Shown: positions 5,615-13,331 of the stretch, piece by piece | Layout: every line of letters begins with the position of its first letter | Numbering within the stretch: the first letter of the stretch is position 1 | Source of the DNA: a virus | Length of the DNA: 24,267 nucleotides | IMG/VR virus record: IMGVR_UViG_3300017991_000388 | Coordinates: 1-24,267 of that record | Direction: 5' to 3' (one strand) | Position numbers and translations under genes: made by a program | Notes under the pieces: generated by a model | The model's input: only the letters and a program-made list of their open reading frames with translations | Told to the model about the DNA's origin: nothing | Database searches by the model: none

Positions 5615-8070
5615 TACTCCTTAATAGCAATAGTTGGGTTAACTTGATTAAGATTTCCGTATAAGAACCCAGCGTCTTCTTGAGTAAATCCTGTCATTTT
5701 CCACATGACAGTGGGGTAAGTGCATTTTCCAACTCTTGGGTTGCCCACATAACCTCGCCCAGCTTCGCCCGTGGCGACAGGTGCAGTATTAGAATACAAA
5801 ATATCATTTGTAAGAACGGAGAATCCAGAGAATTTGCGCCCATTAGTCCTGCCACTTTCGTTAGTTATATCCCAGCCTGGATCAGGAGAAGGGAACTCGG
5901 GAAGTTGGAGCTTATTGTTAGGCTCAATATGATTTGCCACATTGAATGAAATATAAATAGTAAACTCATCATACCCCTTCTCAACCCAAGATCCAAAAGA
6001 GAGTGCTCGGTTTGAACTATTTGGGCTCCCTCCATTCAGCATCTGAGGTACACAGTTTATTAATTTAAAGTCTACTTCATAATCTATCAAATTTGCTGGT
6101 CTTTTAAATTTAATTGTTTTTGAAATATAATGATATTTCATTTTAGGCATACCATAGACAACACCCGTGGAAAAACTATTAAGTCTTTCGGGAGTGTCTC
6201 CGTTCAATGTCGTTCCCTCAGGAGTTACAGGGTCACTATAGGATCCCGCAACAATTGAGCTGTCTGGCCCAAGAAAAGTATTCTCACTAATAAAAGTATT
6301 AATGTAGTCATTTGGACAATAGCCTTTATTATCTAAATCTTGTAGCACACACCACTTAGCTAGATCCCAGTCTGGGTAATCAGGTATTGTGATGTTGGTC
6401 GAACCAAGACCGTACTTTGATTTAACATAATCCTTGATATATTGCACACTATCGTTATCAGTTTCAGTATCTGTTGCAAACTGCTTTCTATAAAAATCAT
6501 ATAAAGCACCCTCAGCACCAAAATTAAAACCACCAAAAATGTAGCCTATTGCCAATGGATTTGTTGTTATCTCCGCAATTGCGTTGTCTTGTACCGTAGT
6601 TATTGTATTCAGATCTGAATACACCCTTCTAAGTTCGTAATCTAATTGGCTCTTGCCTACTGCTGGATTAGCTAGGGATAGTTGTGGGAACGCAGCACCA
6701 ATTCCTGCTCGTTCATTATAAGTTAACTCTGCGGTTCTAAAGAGGGGTCTAATATCTATAACATCAGTGCTTAGAACAATTTCAGAACTTTCTTGAACAA
6801 AGACATAAGCTACAGGTAGGATTGATTGCCCTACAAGCTCATATGCAGTATCCTCAAGCTTTTCAGAAATTAGTGGAGCCAAATTCAAAAGATCATCAGG
6901 GGCTGGGAAACTACCTCTTATTGGATAAGCTATGTCATTTGCTGATGTGCTATTGAACCCCATGTTGACGTTGCTTTGATCGCCTGGAGCCGCTAGAATT
7001 GAATCATTAGTGTTCACCTTGTATCCAGTAGCAATTCCAGTTTCTTTTCCCTCAAAAGATGTTTTTATACCAGCACCCTTTACAATACCTAAGACTGGTC
7101 TTGTAATTCTTTCAACTGATCCATTTTGAATTGTGTTAACACCACTAGCGTCAATAGGCTTACTGTAGATGAACACAAGGTCAATTCTCTGCGTAACACC
7201 AGTTACATCAACTGATTGCCCGTCTTCATCTGTGTATGAGAAATCAGTGGAATCAAACTTTGGTACTTCTATTGTGATTTCATCATCAACATCAACGATG
7301 GCTAATCTTGAAACTCCCCTCCAAGCTTTTATAAAGTAGCTTTCAGTCAGAGGGAAAGTAGCCCAACCACTAAAAATATTTGTAGTTTCATAACTAGGTA
7401 ATATAAACTCAGATGATGTAGAACCCTGAGACTTAGCCCAAGTAATAGCTTCAGTAATTGGGAATGGGGAATTGCTGGCACCTCCACCAGGGATGTTTAC
7501 ATCGAAACTTCCAAAAGAGAGCCATGATTTAGTTGTATCTAACTCTGCCCCATCATTATTAACTGGTCTGTCCGAATCAAAAACAGGCCAAGTAAAAGCC
7601 CGCTCAACAAGACCATTCATGCCTAAAGCACTCTCGGCAGTGGTTTGTTTAAATTTTTCTAAAGCAGCCTCTAAAATAGCATTTTTATCCCCTGGGAAAT
7701 CCCCTGGATTGGGCGCAGCAGCAGACCAAGCATCGACATCACCAATGGCCGCACCCATAACTTTTCTAAGGTAAGCCAAGGGTTCGCGTGTAGAAGCATC
7801 ATTTATTCTAGAAGTGTATCTACCTGGCTTGACACGAACCACCCTATCCGCTCCCGTAGCATAAGGCTTAAGTTCTTCAATATCTGATCTTTTTACTTGC
7901 CCTAAAGTAGCAGCAGTATTTTTAACCTGATCTTTCAGCCACAAGCAGTTTTCTTGAAGCTGCTTCAGAGGAATGTTATCTACTTCAAAGTAGTAAGGAT
8001 CATTTGCTTTAAAAAAGCGAATTGGATCGGTAAAACGATAGTTACTTTCTTGATATTGTTTTTCAACCAT
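5614..8070 (-). CDS. Virion structural protein with 'YYxEVDNIPLKQLQEN' N-terminal motif; probable baseplate or fibre-associated protein
   Basis: This gene encodes 818 residues. The N-terminus contains FKANDPYYFEVDNIPLKQLQ (residues 20-39) followed by a helix (ENCLWLKDQV). The same pattern occurs near the N-terminus of the upstream 1181-residue protein, which suggests a common docking segment. From memory, proteins with this opening occur among virion proteins of marine T4-like phages, but I cannot confirm this here. The rest is mainly beta-type sequence without catalytic motifs that I can name. There is no signal peptide or membrane segment. The start overlaps the upstream stop as TAATG, with AGGGAT a few bases before, and the gene ends in TAATG with the 947-residue gene. 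I infer a peripheral baseplate or tail-fibre-network component. Confidence 0.85.
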   Translation of the reverse strand: MVEKQYQESNYRFTDPIRFFKANDPYYFEVDNIPLKQLQENCLWLKDQVKNTAATLGQVKRSDIEELKPYATGADRVVRVKPGRYTSRINDASTREPLAYLRKVMGAAIGDVDAWSAAAPNPGDFPGDKNAILEAALEKFKQTTAESALGMNGLVERAFTWPVFDSDRPVNNDGAELDTTKSWLSFGSFDVNIPGGGASNSPFPITEAITWAKSQGSTSSEFILPSYETTNIFSGWATFPLTESYFIKAWRGVSRLAIVDVDDEITIEVPKFDSTDFSYTDEDGQSVDVTGVTQRIDLVFIYSKPIDASGVNTIQNGSVERITRPVLGIVKGAGIKTSFEGKETGIATGYKVNTNDSILAAPGDQSNVNMGFNSTSANDIAYPIRGSFPAPDDLLNLAPLISEKLEDTAYELVGQSILPVAYVFVQESSEIVLSTDVIDIRPLFRTAELTYNERAGIGAAFPQLSLANPAVGKSQLDYELRRVYSDLNTITTVQDNAIAEITTNPLAIGYIFGGFNFGAEGALYDFYRKQFATDTETDNDSVQYIKDYVKSKYGLGSTNITIPDYPDWDLAKWCVLQDLDNKGYCPNDYINTFISENTFLGPDSSIVAGSYSDPVTPEGTTLNGDTPERLNSFSTGVVYGMPKMKYHYISKTIKFKRPANLIDYEVDFKLINCVPQMLNGGSPNSSNRALSFGSWVEKGYDEFTIYISFNVANHIEPNNKLQLPEFPSPDPGWDITNESGRTNGRKFSGFSVLTNDILYSNTAPVATGEAGRGYVGNPRVGKCTYPTVMWKMTGFTQEDAGFLYGNLNQVNPTIAIKE

Positions 8071-11000
8071 TAGTTATCCCTCGACAGGTCAAATATTGAA
8101 GCAGATTTAAATCCAAGAGACCCAACCGAATCTCCGTCATAAGATTCTGATAATCTTCCAGTGGATGAGCGCGCCTGAATTAATGTTACTTTAACAGGAG
8201 TTCCAGCTAAGTTTACACTCGCATTTTGGGAGTTAGCAAAAGTTTTTGCGGCAGATTCGTCCAGGATACATTGTGTTGGGTTGTCCTCTACAAACTCTCG
8301 ACAGTAGTAGAAGCCTGAAGTATGTAGCTGATCAGGAACTCCATCATTATTAGAGTCGTAACTTAGCCTCAATAAATCTGGATAGATGCTGCTAGTAATA
8401 TTATCTCCTGTAACTGAATCGGAAATTACAACCGCTGATAGAGGTGCAGAGCAATTATATCCTTGAGAAAATAACTGATACGCTGGACCAACCACTCCGC
8501 TAAAGTTACCCGCGTGTGGATAAGACCCCTCAAAATATCCACTTAAATCAGTCTGTAGAGCTTTCGCACTTGATTTAGGGGTCCAGTATATTCTGAATAC
8601 GCCTTGGTTATTAGATGTATGTGGGTCAGCACCGATATTATATATCGTGGTGCCATCCACGTTTATTCCAGCTTCCCCTAGGGATGATCTTGTTTGAGTG
8701 TTCATATCTCCTGAAACTGGATAAAATCTATTGAATATTGTGTTTGTGTCAACACCAGAGGGTACAACCCAAACTGAACTACCTGCTCCGAAAACATCAA
8801 AAATACTCAAGCTTCCTGTTCCTGGGGTTCCAGCGGGTGCTCCACTCGCTGGAACATCGTAATCATTACCAGAGTTTATTCCATCAACGGAGGATGCCCA
8901 AATCGCGCTGGGACCATGATATTGAGTGCTGGCAGGGTGCATACCACTTACAGAAATATAAGAAGCATTTAGCCTGGAGGTGTCAGCCATGTTCCAAATC
9001 ATTAGCCTGTCACACAAAGATCCACTAGTGGTGTAGTAAAATCCGTCTAGTGGTGAATCATTCGTTCCAGCAGGGAAGTGAACATTTCTTACGTTGACCA
9101 CACTATCCTGTGCAGCTCTAACACAGACGCCACCTTGGGTTATATCATCAACTTGATCATTTGTTAGAGGCGTACCAATAAGGTTATTAGTATTAATAAA
9201 TCTTAATAACCCCGCTGTCTGAGTAAATGTAGGAATCTCTCCCTTACTAAGTCCAAGATTGTCTAAGGCATTGTCATTAATAGCAGTAACATCCTGGGGG
9301 TTTGGATAAAACTGAAGAGAGCCTGACACTGTGAAATTACTAGTATCAACAACACTGTCGTAATCAAAGCCGAAATCTAAATATTCTTGTCCTAATGATG
9401 TTCTACCCCAGTTCTTGGGGAATGCCCCGAGATCGTTCATATTGATGGTAGAATTTTTATTCGCCACCAAGCAGGCTCTGGTTGAGTGAAGTTCGACTGC
9501 GGTATGGTTTGCTCCTGAGCTTAGATCAAATCCGCTTACATCCAGACCAAATCTATCTCTATTTCTAGCAGGCTCAATGTTTAGAACAGAGTTGTCCTCT
9601 ACTAGAATATCAACACCGAATTGTGCCACGGCAGTAGGTCCATGTATGTTAATAGTGGAGTTGTTCGAACCATAAACCCCAGCAGCATATTGCTGGTTGA
9701 CGTACTGATTAGATCCAATAATAAAGGTACATCCAGTCTCACTACCAAACAAACTTACTTTTGAAGAATTATTAGCTTTTATAGCTCTGCCGTAAGCAGG
9801 AGCTGCTAGGTTTTCGTCTGACCCACTTACATCAATGTAGGGATGAATCAAATCAAGCATGGACCCATCGTTTACAGAGAAAGCAGGAAGCATTACTTGG
9901 TCCTGCCCATCAAAATTAATTGTTCCGTGAGCTACAGCAAATTTTGAGTTGCCATACTTTTGTGGAATGCTATTTTTTCTACGGAAAGTAAATGCACTGT
10001 TGTTTTGGAGATCCACATGCTGACCGTTAGCAGACATATCAAGCTGCTTTCTGTCGTTTTGACCTGAGTTTGTAGGACCCTCTACCGAATCAAATATAAA
10101 CTGGGTGTTTCTACATTTGATTGCCTCGTTGCTATGAGCGTCGATACATAGGTTTTCAAATACGAACTTCGAGTTATCCGCTTGAATGCCCGTATCATTT
10201 CCATAGACATCAACCAAACCTTTGACATCGACCTTTGAGTTATCTAGAAGGAAACCGTAACCTGTGTTAAGCTCAGAACCAAGAATACTGGCTCCGAGTG
10301 CTTGGGCAGGAAAAGCCCGTCTAATACCACCTGTGAGCTTCGAGTTGTCAAGCACAAAGCCAGCGTAGTTTCTAGACGCGATCACTTTACAGTCCGCTCC
10401 AGAGGCCCCTGTGTCCCCTACAGAAGTAAGGTCTGTAACCACAGTAGGCAAGGAGCTAATAGAGACATCACTGTTTACAGCATGGAATCCGTATCCAACA
10501 CCATCTTCTCTTGTAGTTGCGCTAGTAAGTTTATAGTTTCTGTAAGAAGCTGCTGACCTAGATAGAACAACTTTTGAATTGTTAAACTTCCAACCAGCTT
10601 CAGCGGCACGGATCGCGGTGCAGTTCTCTAAAAGCACATCTGAGTTAACCACTTCTATACCGTAAGCATTGGGGGCTAGAATATTATCCTTTCCTGCGTC
10701 CACAAAGAAGTTTCTAATGTAGATGGGCCCGTCACAGTTCTTTACTGTAATTTTTCCAAGCTTATTGAAGTAAGTGTTTCCTCCAACACCATCCTCTTCG
10801 GTGGTCATGCTTGCTCTATAAAGACTATTCCCAGTGGCTTGATTCTGGGCGCTAACATCCAGAGTAGGGAGAGTGTCATCACTTGTAGCAGGATTAGACT
10901 CATAAGGAGTTGCTACAAACTCATTCTGATTAGAACCAGGAAGTACAGTTTGATCAATGGCAACGCTCAGTGGAGCGTTTCTTAGAGTATGTTGTGGGTA

Positions 11001-11615
11001 CAAAACCCTGTTTGTATTGTTAGCAGTTCTTGAATCACCACCGCCTGAAAGGACTGCGGTTGAAACTGACAAACAAGAAGCATCTGTCAAAGCGTTACTT
11101 AGATCTAACGAACTAAGAGTTTCTACTAAATTGTGAGAAGCATTTTCCGTTGGAGTTACAACAGTATGAGCCTCACTAGAAGCATCATAAGTTCTACCGA
11201 AAGCTCTGTTAATAATCTCAATAGAGCCACCTTCTTCAATTCGGAAATTATGTAGCTCTAGGTCGCCCATATCACCGAAGCTTGCGACCTCAACTAGCAC
11301 AGGGAATCTAACAACCTTAGGAATGGCAGCAATACAGGAGCTTACTTCAGTGAACATATTCCTGTTAGCAGCGAGTGTTGCCGCAGGAGCATCACCAGAC
11401 ACGACGAGTGCTAGACCAGGAACGCCAGCAGAAGTATTGAAACCACCCTGCTCCCACAGCTCGTAGGTACGCTCTTCTAGGTCATACAGAGGAAGGTTAT
11501 CCTGCTCCCAATTGTAGAAAGAGCTAGTGTCAAATTTGGAAACGTAAGGAACCCATTCATTGAATAGCTTTACGCTCCCGCTACTGGTATAGATGTCGTT
11601 CTGATTAAAAGGCAT
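8070..11615 (-). CDS. Right-handed beta-helix tail protein (tailspike or fibre-like)
   Basis: This gene encodes 1181 residues. Residues 33-55 (FYNWEQDNLPLYDLEERTYEL) resemble the N-terminal motif of the next gene and may dock the protein on the baseplate. From about 316 to 726 there is a run of some fourteen repeats centred on an Asn-Ser turn, often G-(Y/F)-x-(V/L)-(D/N)-N-S-(K/D)-(V/L) (for example GFVLDNSKL, GFLLDNSKV, GIQADNSKF, GVYGSNNSTI). This is the pattern of stacked coils with an asparagine ladder in parallel beta-helix proteins such as tailspikes and pectate-lyase-fold enzymes. Near 1085-1094 a DSNNDGVPD segment resembles a calcium-binding loop. No pair of catalytic acids can be assigned by eye, so binding or glycan cleavage remain open. 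The start is one base after the upstream stop, with only a weak ribosome site. Confidence 0.88.
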   Translation of the reverse strand: MPFNQNDIYTSSGSVKLFNEWVPYVSKFDTSSFYNWEQDNLPLYDLEERTYELWEQGGFNTSAGVPGLALVVSGDAPAATLAANRNMFTEVSSCIAAIPKVVRFPVLVEVASFGDMGDLELHNFRIEEGGSIEIINRAFGRTYDASSEAHTVVTPTENASHNLVETLSSLDLSNALTDASCLSVSTAVLSGGGDSRTANNTNRVLYPQHTLRNAPLSVAIDQTVLPGSNQNEFVATPYESNPATSDDTLPTLDVSAQNQATGNSLYRASMTTEEDGVGGNTYFNKLGKITVKNCDGPIYIRNFFVDAGKDNILAPNAYGIEVVNSDVLLENCTAIRAAEAGWKFNNSKVVLSRSAASYRNYKLTSATTREDGVGYGFHAVNSDVSISSLPTVVTDLTSVGDTGASGADCKVIASRNYAGFVLDNSKLTGGIRRAFPAQALGASILGSELNTGYGFLLDNSKVDVKGLVDVYGNDTGIQADNSKFVFENLCIDAHSNEAIKCRNTQFIFDSVEGPTNSGQNDRKQLDMSANGQHVDLQNNSAFTFRRKNSIPQKYGNSKFAVAHGTINFDGQDQVMLPAFSVNDGSMLDLIHPYIDVSGSDENLAAPAYGRAIKANNSSKVSLFGSETGCTFIIGSNQYVNQQYAAGVYGSNNSTINIHGPTAVAQFGVDILVEDNSVLNIEPARNRDRFGLDVSGFDLSSGANHTAVELHSTRACLVANKNSTINMNDLGAFPKNWGRTSLGQEYLDFGFDYDSVVDTSNFTVSGSLQFYPNPQDVTAINDNALDNLGLSKGEIPTFTQTAGLLRFINTNNLIGTPLTNDQVDDITQGGVCVRAAQDSVVNVRNVHFPAGTNDSPLDGFYYTTSGSLCDRLMIWNMADTSRLNASYISVSGMHPASTQYHGPSAIWASSVDGINSGNDYDVPASGAPAGTPGTGSLSIFDVFGAGSSVWVVPSGVDTNTIFNRFYPVSGDMNTQTRSSLGEAGINVDGTTIYNIGADPHTSNNQGVFRIYWTPKSSAKALQTDLSGYFEGSYPHAGNFSGVVGPAYQLFSQGYNCSAPLSAVVISDSVTGDNITSSIYPDLLRLSYDSNNDGVPDQLHTSGFYYCREFVEDNPTQCILDESAAKTFANSQNASVNLAGTPVKVTLIQARSSTGRLSESYDGDSVGSLGFKSASIFDLSRDN

Positions 11616-11616
11616 T

Positions 11617-12222
11617 TTAGAAATTCAAGGTCCAACGGAATATGAGACTAAAATCACTAGTCTTTCGTATATTACTAAATGTTCTATAACAAACTAAAAT
11701 AGATCGGTCATCGTTAGCCGCTGTAGGGTTTTTCATAAACATACCAATCTCATTAATATTCAAGTCTTCCGATGAATCCCCTTGTAGGTTATTACAAGCC
11801 TCCTCATCCAAAACTAAAGTGTATCTAACTGATGAGTTACCAATTCGAGTTACTTTGTTGCCAGGTATTAATGCAAAAGCTCTATTAGAAATTAAGGAGT
11901 TTGCTACTATTTGGCTATTAACACTTATGAATAAATTACTATCTGTTCCATACTGCGAATCTGAAAGTTGACCAGATAATTGGTTGATGGCGCTAGTGAC
12001 CCCACCTGCTGGAGGACCAGAAACTCCTACCTGGAACCTGTCAATTTGGTAATCAAGAATACTGTCGGAACCTGATCCAGTAAAAAGATAGGAAAGGCCC
12101 ACACCCATTCCCGATACGATAATATTACTATCGTCTAAAAGGACTTCCTCATCCCCAGTATTCCATTTACGAATAATGGTAAGGTGCCCTGTAATGCCCA
12201 TGTCTTCAGCAAAATTTTTCAT
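11617..12222 (-). CDS. Small virion protein, paralogue of the upstream 370-residue gene
   Basis: I choose the ATG at 12220-12222 (201 residues) because it forms an ATGA overlap with the stop of the gene before it, like several other junctions here. The ATG at 12238-12240 would add six residues and overlap by 22 bases, with no ribosome site. GGAG lies 11 bases before the chosen start. Features shared with the 370-residue neighbour, in the same order, are an opening beta segment with a charged turn, a D/H-N-I/M-(I/L)-V-x-G pattern near residue 40 (DDSNIIVSGMG), a central INEIGMF segment, and a C-terminal CYRTFSNI then FRWTLNF. These patterns are common in small fibre or baseplate accessory proteins. 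The molecular role is unknown; a structural or fibre-adaptor job is inferred from position. Confidence 0.78.
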   Translation of the reverse strand: MKNFAEDMGITGHLTIIRKWNTGDEEVLLDDSNIIVSGMGVGLSYLFTGSGSDSILDYQIDRFQVGVSGPPAGGVTSAINQLSGQLSDSQYGTDSNLFISVNSQIVANSLISNRAFALIPGNKVTRIGNSSVRYTLVLDEEACNNLQGDSSEDLNINEIGMFMKNPTAANDDRSILVCYRTFSNIRKTSDFSLIFRWTLNF

Positions 12223-13331
12223 CGGAAATATATTCTCCATTTAATGGTCAAGTCTTGGTACTGACTCAAGCCTGCTGTTGTAGAAGCGACTATGTTAGTG
12301 CTAAAACCTTTTCTACAAAATAACTTGTACTTTCTAGGATTATTTACTAGAGCAAACTCAAAAGGAGGGGAATTTCCAGCCTGAAGGGACTTTTTCATAT
12401 CAATAGACCATAATCCAAGATCAGTGATTCCACCATAAGCGTTTGCAAATAAACAATCATCTTTTGATAGTGACACAGTATACTCTACAAAAGGGAACCC
12501 CTCATAATCATTTGCTGGTGCCTCTGCTGATAAGCACAAGCCACTAGCCCCACCACTGAAATTTAAACCAGCATGAGGCACAGAACTCATGACCATGTTA
12601 ACAAAGCCTCCACTATCCATGGAACTTACTTCATTAAAAAATCCACCTACAGAAGTATGTTTTTCAGAGAAAGTAGTAATATCAAGGGGATCATAAAATA
12701 CAAGCTTATTTAGTGTTCCATGTGGAGCACTACTTCCATCAGGGAAACAACCTACAATAGATCCTCCCACCGTTCTAATAGTTTGCCCAGCAGCTCCTGA
12801 CGCCAGGACAGGAAAGTTTTGCTCTAAATAACCGCTCGCTATCGCACTTGGCAAAAAGTTTTGAAGTTGCCCATTTGCTGAGAATATAGAACTGGGACTA
12901 AAATTACTGACTGTACCAGCAATATCGCATCCTTCTTGTAATAAGATCTCCTCTGGAGTTGGGGCTTTCGGGAACCCTGGGTCTGATGGCACTTTAGTAG
13001 CAGCAACATCATCTTCAGGGAATAATGTGACATTAGCTTCGAGTCCAGCTTGAACAGTACCCCCGTACTCAGCTTGGTATAACAAGAGAGAATTATTGCT
13101 AAAAGTGTGACCATTTCTACTAAAAGCTTCAGGCCCTGTTCCAAAAGAGATAGCGTTGATTCTGTAGTTTGAAGCATCTAATATGGATGAAGTGGCATGA
13201 TCCTCGACCCCAGAGAGCGAACGAGATACTGTCATAATGTCAGCCAGTAGCTCACCGCCACCATTAACGAGCATATTATGCTCCTTAAGGATCATCTTAT
13301 CCCCTTTCCAAATTTCTACTTCACCTCTCAT
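12219..13331 (-). CDS. Virion protein related to the downstream 201-residue protein
   Basis: This gene encodes 370 residues. It opens with GEVEIWKGDKMILKEHNMLV followed by a Gly-rich turn. A central ISFGTGPEAF is the type of beta turn found in phage fibre and baseplate accessory proteins. Near the C-terminus ITDLGLWSIDMKKS, LFCRKGFSTNIV and DLTIKWRIYF parallel INEIGMF, CYRTFSNI and FRWTLNF of the next gene. About 150 extra residues in the middle account for the larger size. There is no signal peptide or membrane segment. The start overlaps the stop of the hydrolase-like gene as TAATG, with AGGA about 9 bases before it. Probably a structural protein between the enzymatic baseplate appendage and the beta-helix protein; the exact role is not known. 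Confidence 0.8.
   Translation of the reverse strand: MRGEVEIWKGDKMILKEHNMLVNGGGELLADIMTVSRSLSGVEDHATSSILDASNYRINAISFGTGPEAFSRNGHTFSNNSLLLYQAEYGGTVQAGLEANVTLFPEDDVAATKVPSDPGFPKAPTPEEILLQEGCDIAGTVSNFSPSSIFSANGQLQNFLPSAIASGYLEQNFPVLASGAAGQTIRTVGGSIVGCFPDGSSAPHGTLNKLVFYDPLDITTFSEKHTSVGGFFNEVSSMDSGGFVNMVMSSVPHAGLNFSGGASGLCLSAEAPANDYEGFPFVEYTVSLSKDDCLFANAYGGITDLGLWSIDMKKSLQAGNSPPFEFALVNNPRKYKLFCRKGFSTNIVASTTAGLSQYQDLTIKWRIYFR

Noticed and set aside
5313-5624. Plus-strand frame with a polyglycine run
   Set aside because: It mirrors the polyproline tract of the minus-strand structural gene and has no other coding support.
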